NCBI GenBank assembly: GCA_037074705.1
Contig: CM073590.1
Coordinates: forward strand, 161,198,746-161,262,745
Origin: Zhengitettix transpicula
Lineage: Eukaryota > Arthropoda > Insecta > Orthoptera > Tetrigidae
Length of the DNA: 64,000 nucleotides
Direction: 5' to 3'
In this document: positions 25,319 to 39,503 of the stretch, piece by piece
Layout of the letters: each line of letters begins with the position of its first letter
How positions within the stretch are numbered: the first letter of the stretch is position 1
The notes under the pieces: model-generated
Told to the model about the DNA's origin: nothing
What the model saw: the letters and a program-made list of their open reading frames with translations, nothing else
Databases searched by the model: none
Program-made: the position numbers and the translations under genes

Positions 25319-25321
25319 TAT
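25287..25321. repeat. (TA)n microsatellite with one interruption
   Basis: 35 bp of TA dinucleotide with a single G. Confidence 0.95.
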
Positions 25322-26209
25322 CCATAAAATATTACTTGTGTGTCTACATGGTTTGGTATGTCTTTCGTGCATCAGGGAATCCATAACCAAAGTTACCTGG
25401 ATTCCTGTCATTCACGCTGACTTTGTTCGCTTCGCACAAAAAAAAACGGGACTGACCGATTGCGATGAAACTTTACATCCTTTTATATAAACCCGAAGGC
25501 AACGGATAGAGAGATATGAAACTCCCTTCCGTCATTTTCAAACTAAGCGATGAAAGTTCCAAATCCTTATTTTTAACTGTTTGGTCAGGAATGTTTTCGC
25601 TTTACGGAACAATGGCTAAACGAGTTTCCTCTGAAGCGCTAATAACTTTTCGGCTATCTTAAATTGTCATCCAGAATTTGAAAATGTTAAAACTTGACAT
25701 TCAGTTTCCGTAATTTAATGTTTTTAAAGAACATGTATGGGTGGCGAAAAAGATCATGAATGTAAAGAGTATACTAGAAGTTAGGAGTGCAATACATAGA
25801 ACCGAGAAGTGATAAAAATAATTTTTTAAAAAAAATTGATACTTGAACACTGAGTTAAAGGCGTTAAAAAATCAAAGCCCTGTCGTATTAATAGGCCGCA
25901 AACAACTCAATGTTAAATGCTAATCCTAACGCAAATAACCATGTGCAATGTTTTCATGGTCGTCGTAAGAAGAACGGGCACTTGGTTATTTCAATGCCTA
26001 ACTGTAATAGTCTAGATACTAAGAGTGTAAATATTGATCATATTTTGATGACCTGCAAAACGACTAAACATTGCATTATAATTATGTTCTCAAATGATTG
26101 GTCATCCAACAATTGACATATATAATACTTTAATTATTGGTTTTTTATTGTTACGCATTACAAAACACTAAAGGGAAAAATGTAAGGTAATTTACTGCCT
26201 TCATTGTGA
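25322..26209. other. Intergenic DNA, nothing recognised
   Basis: The 68-codon ORF at 25910-26116 has no identifiable domain. Confidence 0.4.
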
Positions 26210-26480
26210 ACGAGAGCACAGGAACGTCGATGCAATTGAGTTGGAACAAAACGGAGATTGGGCGTGTCTCCGCATAGGCCTTCGCTAAAAATTTCAAAGC
26301 CGCTGTGGTGGAGGGCTCGATTTAAAAGAGAAGCGAGAATATTCGTAATTGTGTTTGCGGCGTCTCGTCTCTAGTCTGAATGCAGAGGCGTCCCCCGGGT
26401 CTTCAAATGTTAATACGGCTGTAAAAAAGACGTCTCCGGCGGCGCAGTCCAGGGAACCTACCCGCGTAAATTTACTCTGG
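26210..26480. promoter_or_regulatory. GC/CpG-rich island, candidate conserved element
   Basis: About 270 bp rich in CpG (GACGTCTCCGGCGGCGCAG near 26430), with a 65-codon minus ORF (26294-26491) that has no known domain. It is flanked by very AT-rich DNA. It may be a conserved regulatory element or an isolated exon; the sequence alone does not decide. Confidence 0.25.
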
Positions 26481-29400
26481 TGGTCCTTCAAATATTAAAG
26501 AAAAATATCTTTCTTCAATACGGACACAGAACATCACAGAATTCTCTCTAGAACATCTCCGACATTTCCAATAATACTCTGTTGCATTCTCAATATTGAA
26601 TCTTGTGGAACAACAATCGCCAATACAGCTTAAGCATCTTCCCATTTCCACTCTTACAATCAGCACCACAAAACCAAATACTTTTACATTATGTGGCGTG
26701 AAAAACAAATTTAATTTATATTTAAATAACTTTTGAATACTCCCCCGAGGAAACAGTACAAAGGGAAACTAAACAATAGGATTCGAATATGGCTCAAACG
26801 TAATACGATCATAAATACACAATATAGAAAATGTTATCAACGAGAAAATAAATAAATAGCTTATAAGGGAGAATAAAATAAAAGAAAAAACAATCAATAC
26901 AAAAAAAATTAAAATATAAATTATATGATTTGACGCGTAAAATAAAATTAATTTTTCTAATAAATTTTAATTCATGCATAAAATTAATTGTTATTTGGCT
27001 TTGTCATCCTATATGCATTAGTCTTTAGATGAGGAAATGGAAAAACTAATAAGGTAACAAAATAAAAGCGATTTTTTTTTCGTTAAACTACACCAAACAA
27101 GGAGCACAATTAACACACCTAAAATTATAGTAATTCAAAAGTTAATTAAGTATTCACAAAAATTTACTTTTAGCCCCTGAACACCACTGAAAATGGTACA
27201 TGAACTAAGTTCACTTTAATCTCAAATAAAGAGATTTTTACCGTATCAGTAACTCAAATGCTCGTCACAGTCATAACAGAATGTTACTTTGTGACGAATA
27301 TATTATGTGCTTTTCTAAATTTATGTGACACTGGTTGGTTTTAAAATCTTTCATTTATAAGAAATACTGGGTTACAGCCATTGTCATTCATTAAATGGAA
27401 AAAATAGTATACTGTTTCTACATTTTGGGGTAAGTTAGAGACGTAAAATAAATTTTTCGCAGTCTCATCGTTAGATTTTTCACCAATCCCCTTCCTGCTT
27501 GCCCACTGCAGGAAGAAATGATTAGAAGATATTATGTGATATGGGCGTTTCCCTACTCTTACTAATGCACTATTCCCTCTAACTTCAAGCTTTTTTTCTC
27601 CTAATTTTACTTTCTATTAATAATCCCAAAACCTCCTACCTTTTTCTCAAGATTAAAGCTCTCGAAAATTATTTAAGAAGGCTTTAAAAAGACAGTGCCA
27701 CTTACTCCACTATCCCAGCTCGACTTTTGGAGATCAAAAGTTGTTTTTTTCTTTCATTTTAATTTAGGTGCCTCCCGCAAAATGATGACCACACTGAGAA
27801 TTTCTGCCATTTCCTAATAGTATTCAATTAATTTCTCCGTTCATCTACGACCCCAAAACGCCACTAAAAGTAATATACGTTTTCCCCTTGACAACTATGT
27901 GATGTTTTTGTATAGATCCACTGAATGGCAGCCTGTAGTGTACCTTTCACAAAATGCAGAGGTTTTATATGTTTTGATTTAAAAAGTATCTGGCACCCAT
28001 ACCGACAATTTTTTTATTAGCGTGTCCATTAAAATATAATGAGCTTCGTTCCAAAGGAAAATGTCAACTCCTGCAAAACGCTCAAACTGGGTTGCGACAA
28101 AAACACGACGTTAATTCAGATAATTCTATTTCAAATTAATCTTATAACGGTGTGATTTCATGTATTTTAAAGAAATAAACCGCAAAGATGTTTGTGACAC
28201 AAACCTCAGCTGACCTCTTGCGAGTTGATGATTCATGATCCTGTCTAACAGAAGTTTCAACACCACCAAATATTTCGTCGGTTCTTTCTTACTATGGATG
28301 TCTAAGTTTCTGATTGAGGGTGGGACGTGCAGCCTTGAATTTTCTAACCTATGACCTAACCGCACACTCACTGGGACACTGATGTATGTCGTGAAATCAG
28401 TAATATTGCATTAATGGTCATTTTGTCAAACATTGCACACAAGAAACTCATTGTCCTGTCGAGAAACGTCCCATTTTGGCTAATTTCTACTGACCTACAT
28501 ACTTCCTCCGCCATTCGCGTGCCCCTCCTGCATACCGTTTACAATAATTGGTGATTTTAATACCACACTGTATAACATTGATTTATTGAGACAATTCTTC
28601 TAAATAAATTTTATTAACAATTAAGAAAAAAAATTATTTATCCAACAAACAACTATTTCAGAGCTCCACTAAGATCGTTTACACTGCTCGTATTTCATGT
28701 TCTGTTACCTAAATAAGTCAATTAGGCCAAAACATTTTACTGATTATCAGTAGATACCATTTATAAACCGCTGATGTCACCATCATAGTTAGGGTAATAG
28801 TTTAACGAGGACAGGTTGTTAATTACTCCACAACCAAAGTTTTCAGTTCAGTTTTCGGTAAAATTTCTGATTTTTGTGTAGTTTGTGTAATTAGACTAAA
28901 TTAATTATATCCACAATCATGACCTAAACGTATATCTGGCTTGGACAGAAATCCGTAGTGCGATTTTATGTCATTTTCAATTTTAAATAGCACATTTATT
29001 GGACATCAGCTGGAAATTAAGTTATTAAATATATTTCGATGTTGATTGTCTCGACTGACATATTGGGATATTATTGATCCATGAATCGGGTAGATCTCGA
29101 GTATTATCTATACAAAGAAAATCATTGGTGATCATTATACAAGCATTTTACACAATTAGAGATATTAATAATGTGAAAATTATATAGGGTCTTCAGTTTC
29201 AATTAATCCATTAGTCAAAGCGTACGTTAGCACTTTAAAAATGGACAAAAAAAGCTCGAGTTGGTTTTTCAGCACGTTTAAGAGAATTACGTGGCAGATT
29301 CGCACTGCACCAAGGTCAGGATAATATGGTATATTCTATTTCTTCAAATATTGCCATATGACTTGTCACGGTTTTTGGAATGATTATATTATATTAAGAT

Positions 29401-30665
29401 GACATTTTCGTTTTTACCTTACTAATTACTTCACAAAAATATTACGAGAATTGCATACAATACAAGCGAACCAATTATTAAGTAAAAAATTATTTATTTA
29501 TGATGAATATTCTCGGCTTTATATAAATTAGTTGAACCTTTCAATTCATTCATTGCAATGGCGTGGAACTGTAGGAAATACTTAGTGCATCCATTTATGC
29601 TTTCATAGACAAATCAATCACAACTTATAGCTACTTAGATAATACATGCAACTTTTCAAATCTGTAAAACTTTTTATGAACGCTGACTTTAATAACACAA
29701 CAGAGCATTACAATTTGTTCTCATGGAGCCAACAAACACTTACCATTGGTCTCTCTGGCTTTCGTATTACGATGAATTTTGCTGTAATAAGATCCATCCT
29801 ACATTCCTATTCAGTCATTACTAGATCGTTCAAGGAACGCTTTCATAGCAACGATTTGGTCCATTTGGAAACAATATTTAACTCGACGCGCGTATCTCTG
29901 AAGATAATGTTCTGGTGTCTAGTGTCATTTAAGTACTTGGTTATCTCGCTAAGTGTTCCACACAACCTAATAGCGTGTTTTAGGACATTATCTAGTTCTG
30001 TTTTGTTTTGAGCGGCAAAAGAGTATATATTTTTAAGCAATTTTATAGAAAGAATGATATTAACGTTAGATGAAAAGAGATTGGGATTAAAAATATATTT
30101 TTTCCGAAGTATTTAAAATTGTTGAAGAGTAAATGGCATACAATTTTAATCAAAGTTTTATATATCATAATATCAATAAATTCATGACAAAGGAAACAAC
30201 ACATCCAGACATATAAAAGCTTTGGAACAGACTAATTATTTTAGGTGGACATTGGTACCCACATCAGTGTGCATTTGAACCACGTCAATTCTATTGAACG
30301 AAAAAAAAAATGTAAGTGCTTGTCGCTCGTTAGACAACTAGACTTGTATTGCATAAATACCTGATAATTCTCGTAGTTCTATATCTATAATATTTGACCA
30401 ACAAATTTAGAATTGATACGTCCGTAGTTTACGCTTTCTAAATTTAACTCTTTAAACAGTGCGCGAATAATAGGATTATAAAGTTTTCCTGAAGAATTAA
30501 ACCTAGCTCTTTCCATATAGTGGTATTAATTTATTCTTATGACAATTCCAGATAAAATAACGGCACAACTTTGTTATAAACGAAGCTTTAATGATAAGTT
30601 TGTCTTTTCCCCTAGCAAAAAGATTAATTTAAATTGAACGCGCCTTATTATTAATAGTCGAAACT
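26481..30665. other. AT-rich intergenic DNA, no gene recognised
   Basis: A 121-codon plus ORF (29646-30011), overlapped by a 65-codon minus ORF, has no domain I can name. 27480-28550 has a different texture (pyrimidine-rich patches) and may be old mobile DNA. Confidence 0.35.
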
Positions 30666-30790
30666 GAACAAAAAGTCATTGCAGAGCTCTAGGCTCTTCT
30701 TAGCACCTGACGAAAGGAACAAGGATCCCAGAAATGTTGTGTGGTATTTATGTTACCCTTTTTGTATCAATTGGCTATCTTTCTTATTCA
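30666..30790 (+). repeat. Copy of the 3.4-kb fold-back family, left arm lost
   Basis: The central words CACCTGACGAAAGG and ATCCCAGAAATGTTGTGTGG and the right arm (GGCTATCTTTCTTATTC) match 3407-3533 closely. No inverted left arm is detectable. Confidence 0.75.
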
Positions 30791-32473
30791 TTACTTTCAT
30801 ATTTCATTACCAAATCTAGAAATAAGTAAATAACGGAACTTGTTACCGGGTCCAAGTATTTTGGATAAAGGAAACTCAAATTATAAAATAAATGGTTTGA
30901 TGCATAAAAATAAAATATACGGTTGACGGCCAATCTTCCAGCAATGATCCCAAAGCCTGTAGAATATGGCTTTCACACGGAGAAAGCAACCCGCTAGCGT
31001 GGAGAAATGCAATGACGATCGTAGATTAGATTCGGTGCTCGCTTGAGTCATTCGAGGTCTCGTTGGCTCAGGAAACATTTGCATTGTCACCATTAGTCTC
31101 TAAATTATAACTTTCTTTGACCTAGTCATAGTCCGCCATCTGTCTTTATCCAAATACTTCCTCGCTATTGGAACCAATCAGATACGCAAATAGTAACATC
31201 GTTTTGACCTCCAGTATATTGACGACTTAGTGCTTGAATGAAGCAATAATCTCAGAAAATTTCCTTAGTCAGTAACTCATGCAACTATTTCTTATTGACG
31301 TTCTATCTAAAGCAATAAAAAAGTCACGCTACTAGATCAATTTCTTATACAAATAGTTTTTTAAAAAATCATAAAAAATACTAGAAGTACGACAAATCAG
31401 ACGAAACGTTTGTTAAATGTATATAATAGTAGTTAGAGGACCAAGAAAGGAAAAATTATAGTACCTTAATTAAATAAATAACTAATATTCGGAATTACAG
31501 TTTAAATGCAGGTTTACAAATATATGCAATATGCTTAGTTATGGTTCTCCTCAGAAACTAACGTTATATTCGCGCTCATACAGTTTTTAATTGAGCATTT
31601 CATTGATTTAGTACGCGTAGGAAAGCAGTGTTCCGTAAGAGACCACCAGAGGGTTAGACCATAACCTAATCTGGTGCAATCTCCTTCCGCGATTGGCTAA
31701 ATACGCGTGAAATTGTTTCCCCAGTTATTGCTCTAAAATCTAATTATATCATTTTTCATGCCCCAAATTATAAGCGGCGAATCGCTTTTCGCTTGCACGC
31801 CAATCACCCGTTTTCGTTAACAGAAAACTGATTACTTAACAAGAGAAAAAATTATTTAACCGAAAAAATAATAATAATAAATGGCGATATAATTATTTGC
31901 ATAAAAATAAAGCACCATCAGTCAATATTTATTGGGGTAATTATTTCATATTACATCTATATAGTACATACATATCCTAAAAAAGTATCAAAATATTCCC
32001 CTCATTACCATTATCATCAATTCATCCCTATGGAACATTTTCATAGAATCGCTATAATCTTTATTTTGTGTTCCTAAATTCACTCGAGCCAGTTCTTTCC
32101 GTATTCAACTTTTCGGTTAAAATATTCCCGACTATGAATTTGGCATTTTATAAGACGTTTCTATAATCACACAGAAGAAACGAGCAAATATGTTCGAAAA
32201 TATATATATATGATTTAAGCCATCATTCTTCTTACGTGTCATTTTGTAAGATAATTTACGCAACATAAACTTTAAAAATTGATTTCAATTTAAAAAATAT
32301 TGAAAGTGTATAAAGGCATGTCGATTTAAAAACTCTTAATGTCTTTTAATAATATTCTTGTGTCCAAGATATGGTGATGGCCGAATTTTAAAGTGTAAGT
32401 AGAAAATTTAGTAGGGGAAAAAAACAAAGTTAAGCAATTAAAATAGAAGTGAACAGTAATCAATAAAATAATA
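30791..32473. other. AT-rich intergenic DNA, nothing recognised
   Basis: No gene or window-internal repeat was recognised. Confidence 0.4.
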
Positions 32474-32665
32474 TAGCGTGATTGCCTCACATCACAGAGG
32501 TCCTGGGTTCGAATCCCGGCAAGGGCATGGATGTTTGTGTGCGTGAGAGAAAACCTCGGCAAATCAGTCCCACGAATAGAAAAATGATTTCCCATACTGA
32601 GTCGGTAATAACCATAGATGTTGATGCGACTGTAAATAAATCAATATATAAAATAATAATAATAT
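32474..32665 (+). mobile_element. tRNA-derived SINE, 5'-truncated
   Basis: A B-box match (GGTTCGAATCC at about 32507) sits in a tRNA-like head ending in CCCGGCAAGGGCATGG. It is followed by a non-tRNA body (GATGTTTGTGTGCG...) and an AT-rich tail (TGTAAATAAATCAATATA...AATAATAATAAT). The A-box side is incomplete, so this is not a functional tRNA gene. Confidence 0.75.
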
Positions 32666-33945
32666 TCCTATACTATAGGACGCGAGTACACACAGCGTAA
32701 AGAAGTAAAATTAAGGGAATAGGCCTCCTATTGCCTGTGTTGGACAATTAATGTCCTTGTCGACATTTTATTATGCTTTCAACTTCGGTTGGCATAATAT
32801 TAAGAACGCCTCAAAGCTCTATAATACAGACATTAAATAGTAGCTATCTGCTTCACATAACGAACGCGGGAAGAATTGGCAATTTGAGGCAACTTGAGTG
32901 GGATGCAGACCCTGGCGTCTCCTTTCCCGGAGACGATTCCCTGCAGACACACACGAGGGAAATGCATTGCACTCTGCTTGAGATAGGCTGACTTAAAATA
33001 ATTTAGTAGCCGAAATTTTTTTTTATCTATTTGGTAAAAATTTTTGTAACAAAAAATTGAAAAAAGTAAATTTACAATCCTTGAAACACTAGAACCATGA
33101 CTACTAGCACACATTCTGGAAATGGGTGCGGGCCACAGCATATAAATTACAGTAAGCTAACTTAGAAACATATTTTGACCTCTAACTTTCAGCCCTTATC
33201 TGGTTTCGAACTCAATGCGTCAACTCATAGCCTCGATACAAAATAACGGGGACATCAATTTAAAAAAGTACGTACTACAGAATTCATTACAAATAGGATG
33301 AATAACGCGTGTGGTCAATATTCATTATCACAAACTTTACTATCTCTTAACCTGCACATCGTAAAATACAACGTTTCATAACAAAGTTGAGCTGGGGGGA
33401 GAGTGTTTTATTTCACAAGACCTCCAACAAGTATGCAGTCGTTCACGTCTGTGATACTATCAGGAATGCAATAGCTATCTGTGAGAGTACAAATGGACTC
33501 TTCGTAACATTGTGTACAACAAATTTGAATGTTCCTTCAAAGTTTTCGCCACTGGCGGATAACAAAGCAGAAGAACGCAAACTCATTCTGACAGTGCTAC
33601 TTTGGAAAGATAGGGAAAATGCACCTAAGCGTGTCATCCTGAGAGTTTCGGAGGTCTTTACGTATACGTTTCCGTCTCACCGCGCGAAAGAAGTACTAAC
33701 TCCACGTACATGTAACATTGTTCTAAATCGTTTCAAGAAACTATCTTTGTTTCGGTGTAACAGGTAAGGTCAATACATAGCCACCTCCTCCCTCTAATCT
33801 TAATTAATGCCATCACCATATCCCATTTTTAACTGTATTTTTAATAGAATCATGCCGAATTGAGAATACATGAAAAATTACTTAAACTGCTACTTCAGTG
33901 CAACTACTTGTATGAAAATAAATGGCTCCTTGAAGGGAGTGTGGT
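32666..33945. other. Intergenic DNA, no gene recognised
   Basis: A 126-codon plus ORF (33387-33767) opens only from a TTG and has no known domain; it was not called. On the minus strand near 33206 AGTTCGAAACC resembles a B-box, but no tRNA or SINE body could be traced. Confidence 0.35.
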
Positions 33946-34113
33946 GAAGATGTTCGTTTACGTGCTACGATAGCGAATTCTCATCGGCATCGCCATAATT
34001 TGGAATACGATGCTGCATGTTGGAACCCTCATATTGTTGGTCAAGCAAATACATAGGAAAGAATACCGCAGCTCGCTGAAAAATCTGTGATGGAACAATA
34101 TGGAACTTTGAGG
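33946..34113 (+). pseudogene. LINE reverse-transcriptase C-terminal fragment
   Basis: One frame from 33946 reads ...HNLEYDAACWNPHIVGQAN, then an in-frame stop and ERIPQLAEKSV. This matches the region of non-LTR retrotransposon reverse transcriptases that follows the catalytic palm, typically (P)ILEYxxxxWxPY...Q. The stop codon and lack of flanking pol sequence show a dead fragment. LINE clade not assigned. Confidence 0.65.
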
Positions 34114-34624
34114 TATCGCAGAGTAAAACAGAGATTGGTTTCTAAGGTTTAGTGGGAAGATCCGGTAAAGAACAAAAATATTTTACTAACTACTTTGACA
34201 TACATCGAAACACACCACTGCAGATGGAAACTAATGAAGGAATATTTTATCTCGAAAATCTAACCTCTGCAACTATCTGCAGAAAACAGTAAAAATTTGT
34301 TCGTTTACATTTTTTATAATTGGTATTTCTATATTTATCAGGTTATTTCATCGTGTGCTATATACAAGTACAATATCATGTGATAAACTACCACAGAATT
34401 TTTTGAAATGAAATTAAACAGGTAATCAATGTGTACATGGGAAAAGACGACTAAGTTTAGTAAATCTCAGATGGATGAATATATTGAGATACAACATTTG
34501 TTAATAATATAATAGTCATTAATGGCTAGAAAAAATAAATATGTACACTGCCGCACAAATACTTACCATGAAATTACCAATAATCAATTTGTAAGAGTTG
34601 AACATGACACAATCTTATGACTCA

Positions 34625-34925
34625 AACATACATATTCCAGAGCTTTGGGGACATTATGCCATTAATACCTGAAAATATGTTATTTTTATATGAATTTACC
34701 AATCATTTGTATCCATCATACCAGTTTCAAGAGTAATAGCCACCTTCATAAATTTCGTCGAATATTTAAAGAACTTATTAAATTTTTGTAATTGAAATTT
34801 TACAATTATATAAGTTTTAAAGGGAATCCAAAAACTAATAACCTTTCTGAGAAAATTAGTTTCATTTAATGATAATAGTAAAATTTTCAGGTGATAATGC
34901 CAAAAGCTCAGGAATATATAAAGAA
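34625..34925. repeat. Inverted-repeat element with arms of about 55 bp
   Basis: Left arm at about 34625-34688 and right arm at about 34871-34925 are inverted relatives sharing TTTTCAGGT, ATAATG, AAAGCTC and GGAATAT in order, with about 180 bp between. There is no coding capacity and no clear target duplication. Confidence 0.5.
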
Positions 34926-37900
34926 TAAATGTTTGATACTGTTTCTGGATTATAAATTTATGTATTGTTCTCAGTTTTCAAAATCATATTTATTTTCCAA
35001 TAACAAATAAAATATATGCGGTGCACGATTATAGAAATTTCGACATGAATGATACTGATTCAACGTATCTGAAATGTCATTACAAAATGAATACAGAAAA
35101 AGCACACCTTATATTCAGCTTTAGCTGTAATAAGTGGGCGTACGATAGTTTCTAAATGCGTGCGAGGTTTTAACATCCCCGTTTAAACAAAACTAGCCTT
35201 GAACACCTCTTAAGGAATCACCTGACCGTGCCAACAAAACAACTGCTACTTTCTCGTTGAACATCACGATTACGAAAGATTTCGAATAGAGGCTGGTAGA
35301 GTACGACATTTAACTAATCTGAGTGCCACGAGTATTGCTACTTCGCCAAATCAGGGCGTCCTTCTATATCAGGAGTTGCCGTCACGAACAATGGTAGGCA
35401 CGCAAAATGTAAATGTTCTAGTGTTACTCATAAATCTCAATCACCCGCAAATTTCGTTGCAACGAACACTAGCCGCACGAGAGGTTTAATATGGAGGATA
35501 TGCTCTTGTATGTAAGGGCATTTCATCCTTGGTTATCAGCGTAAAGCGTGTGTGTGGTCCCGCTTGTATACAAAGTATTTTCAACAAAACTAATTCCTAA
35601 GGAAACAGAGGATCTGAATTTTTAAAAATTCAAAACATTTCTCTGTGAAACTTCTGAGTACACCCACTAAAGTATTTTCTGTTCCTAACATAAAATTTAT
35701 TGTAAATATAACAGTTCGTAATTATTTTGATCTCACTTATGTAATTGGGAAGTCTGTTAACAAGTAACTCTTAATGAACCAAATAAATCACTGCAAGGTT
35801 AACTTTGATCAAAAGTCATTGCTAACAAGCAAACTGAACTTAACGTTCGGTGAGAGCTGGATAAAGTGAACTGCCCACCTCGGAAACCTGGAGGAATTGA
35901 AAAGCCCGAAGCGGACAGACAAGGTAACAAATGAAGAATAAATGTACATTGAGAACAGTTATTTCTTAAATATTCTTAATAGAACCTGTATTGAATTTCA
36001 AGTCCAGGATGAACGAGGATTTAGAATGTCTATGATTAAAAAGAAAGAACAAATTTGGATTTGGAAAAAGGAACCAGAATACTTGCATCGTTGTAAGGCA
36101 GAATACTTGACAATAGTTTGCAATTGTTTAAAATCATGTTACTTTAGATTTAGAAAATAAACATTCTATTTTAAACGAACGCCTCTAGCGTCGATTGGAA
36201 GTATAGTAATAATATAAAACTGTGATTTGTGAGTAGCCAGAACGACCCGTGATGTCACGGAAGATTTTATCGGAAGCCTCGTAGGAGCAAACAACTTTGG
36301 AAGGTAGCGTACAAAATAATATGCGAGGGGCCGCTACGGGGATCAAGAGTTTAGCAAAACCCCAGGGTCGATGGATAGTACCAACATGAATACTAATTAA
36401 ACGAAAATGTTCGACAGCCTTTTCAGATTCATGGAATGGCAACAAATGTGCTAGTCTATCTAAAGCCAGAGTTCAAAACAGCCCCAAAAAAGAAAATGAC
36501 GTACTCTTCACAAATTGCACAACACGTGCCCGACATTCACAACAAAACTTGTAGCGATAAGCTACTATCCATTGCTCATTTGACGTCCCAGGAAGATTTT
36601 TAAAAAATGTAACAATATTCATTTAAATATTAAATAAAAAAATGTATCGGTTGGAATAATAGAATATGGAGTGTTTACATTTGAGGTCAATAGGTGATCT
36701 GTCATTGCGAAGTGAAACGTGGGTTTCATATATATAGTAAGCAAACAAATAATGCAATACAAACAATTGATCGCGAAAAACAATCAAGGGTACAATAAAT
36801 ATCGTTAATCCGTTCACAAAACAGAAAAACAGTGTTGACAATATCGTAAGAAGTGTAAATAAGTGGCCAAAGTCCTGCAACGCTCTCCAACCTTGACAGA
36901 AGCAGGCTAGCGTTTCCCCCCTCACGTACAACGGTACATTGTACATTCGCCAAAGCCGAACGTTTGCACGTGCTGCCATGCACACTACTGCTGATCTTAA
37001 GTTACTAAAATCCTACACGAGTGCAACCTCAACACACAAGAGTCATAATACTAAAATGGAGCAGGTTCCGTTATATCTGAGCAGCATACTTTCACTGCAC
37101 CCAGAAGTACATTCATGGTATAGATCAATGCCGCCTGTTCAATCAAGTTAATATGCTACTTCATTTGGCGAAACCAAATGAATACAAGATCATCTGCTTG
37201 ACGCAGGCGGGATTTATGCTTACAGAAAGTGAAGAATTTTAACAAGAGTGAAATGTCAGATATATCAAAATTCTAAATACAAGCCGGGAATATATTTTTC
37301 TTTTGTAACAGGGTGAACTTAATGAATATATTACGAGTCTATCCAGATATTTGAAATAAGACTCAAGAAATGCCCTAAGAACAATAGAAATGCTCAATTG
37401 TGTCCAAGATTAAATTGAAGTGAACAAGAACACTATCCACATAAAAATATGGGGAGGAGGGGGGTTGGTCTGGGGTGCGCATCACCAAGAGTTCATAATA
37501 TGACGACGGTTAAACACGGTTAGGGGATTCGCTTATATATCAGACGGGAAAGACTCAATTTATTGTGAACATACAAAACCATAGTACTGCTGATTTACCA
37601 ATGGAAACGAAGTTTACGAGAGTGTATTCATTGTGGGAACTTCATCCATTCCCATAATTGTAATAAACAAAATTATAAGTAACAAAGATCAATTTTCGCA
37701 ACAGTGAATTAATTTTTTTCTGAATGAGAAATATAAATTAGCAGTCTATAATCCGATTGCTGAAAACGTATCTCCGAAAAGATGCAGTAATAAATAAAAA
37801 AAATCGTAATACCTTCAGTAATTTCCCTGGGGAAGCCCTTCTGCTTTACCACATTCTGTTTGACAGACCGCAAACACAAAACTATTACACTTTAACACTG

Positions 37901-37985
37901 CACATGTACTGCACCAGGATTACAAACAGGTACCGAATGTGACATATTCAATGGAAACATTAGCGAATGATACATAACTGCACAC
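34926..37985. other. Intergenic DNA, no gene recognised
   Basis: Overlapping minus ORFs at 36623-36985 (120 codons) and 36726-36983, and plus ORF 36939-37151, lack known domains. A short hairpin (CATTTGG/CCAAATG) lies at about 37162-37181. Confidence 0.35.
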
Positions 37986-38170
37986 GCATCATGGTGCGCG
38001 CAATACTGTAATTGCACTGGCCTTTGCACATAAACTGGTGCTAGCTCGCCCCGCCGCTTGAGCCAGTCAACAACCGGAATGCAAGCACTTCGCCAGATGG
38101 CACGCCGGTCGCCAGCCCGCTCTCGCTGCCAACCTAACAACAATCGCGCTCCTTGGTCAATTAAAAGCCT
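37986..38170. promoter_or_regulatory. GC/CpG-rich block, candidate regulatory island
   Basis: About 180 bp of high-GC sequence (GCTCGCCCCGCCGCTTGAG, GCACGCCGGTCGCCAGCC) in AT-rich surroundings. The minus ORF 37892-38218 crosses it but matches nothing. The call is inference from composition. Confidence 0.2.
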
Positions 38171-39503
38171 GCAAACCGATAGATAAACACTGCTGATGAA
38201 AAAAAAAACTCTAAACATAATTGAAGGAATGTATCCGTTTGTAAGCTACATTTTCATGCGAAACTGTATTCAATATAAATCGTATTCATCTACAAAACTG
38301 TTTATGAAAGAAAATTCGAGTCAACTGTGAAGTTAAAAATAAAATAATTCCTTTTTCTGAGAAATTTAGTCAACTAAAGATCTGCACTACCTGAAGTCAA
38401 TAAAAACAAAAGAATTGTTTTTTTTTATTGTTGGCCTCAAAATACGTGTTATTCTATCATTAACTCCACACTGCTCATTTACAGGCTTGAGGATGCACAA
38501 CCCCAAAGAAGAGTTAATCTAATCATTCACTGCTCAATTTAGTAACTGTTATTTACGAAAAAAAAATGTTTTACATTCCTGAACTTTTATTTGCCTGAAA
38601 AGGTATTAAAAATGCATTTCATGAGCCTGGAAATTTTATTGCACACACGCGTTATGGGTTGTGCACCTTGAAAAGTATTTACGATGACTCCGTGCATTTA
38701 CTGACATCATTGTTATACTCGACACAAGTACAACCAATACTGATCTCAAAGTATGCAGACGACAATGATGGAGAGAAATGAAACCATTGGGTGCTGATAA
38801 AAAAAAAAGAATTAATAATCTACTACGAAATTCGGATCGAAACTACAAAACAAAGAAAACCAAAGGTAAGTATAAAATAAGAAACTGTAGATTCAATACA
38901 GAAAGCAGATCTATTTTGGCAGAAAAAAGTGAAATAATCATGTTATTTAGGAATAGTATTACTAAGGATGAAAACGACAAAGAATGCATCGATAGCTAAG
39001 AAAATATTTCCGAAAAAACAATATTGTTATAGTTTCGGATACCGATTTTAATTCGAAGGTGTGTCTGAAATTGTAGGTATTACGTAATTTAGTAATATGT
39101 TGGAAAACCAAAAAAAAAGTATAATAAAACGGTTCTGAACAGTGAGAATTCAGGAGAATGTCGAAGATTAAACGGAGAATCAAACAAAGGAAAGAGAAAG
39201 GATTAGGAAACACTGACGGGGGAAAACTTTTGGAGTATTTTGACATGGGAACTCTTATTATATTTAACATAAATGCAAGATAAAAAATAATAGAAAACGA
39301 CAAGAATTACAATACATAAATCAAATCAAGTTGTAATACACCCTGTGATATTAAGAGGCAAAATGCAGTGTCACTACAAAGAATCATTTTAATGTAAGAA
39401 GATCCCGTGCATATTCAAAACATACGCCACTTAGCAAATGCTGAGCATTTCAAGAGAGTAATTGAGTTAAAATTTAAATTAATTTGTAAAATAATCAATG
39501 AGA
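38171..39503. other. AT-rich intergenic DNA, nothing recognised
   Basis: Two ORFs (plus 38778-38999, minus 38962-39303) have A/T-driven composition without domains. Confidence 0.4.

Noticed and set aside
29646..30011. 121-codon plus ORF as a gene
   Set aside because: The Ile/Phe/Ser/Leu-rich composition is expected from AT-rich DNA, there is no recognised motif, and a competing minus frame overlaps it.
32474..32545. A tRNA gene
   Set aside because: Only the B-box half is tRNA-like. No acceptor-stem pairing or intact A-box is present, and a SINE body and AT tail follow.
33195..33245. A tRNA or SINE on the minus strand around AGTTCGAAACC
   Set aside because: The B-box-like word has no A-box at the proper distance and no recognisable SINE body.
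33387..33767. 126-codon plus ORF as a gene
   Set aside because: It starts only at TTG, has no known domain, and carries an open minus-strand shadow of 64 codons over the same bases.
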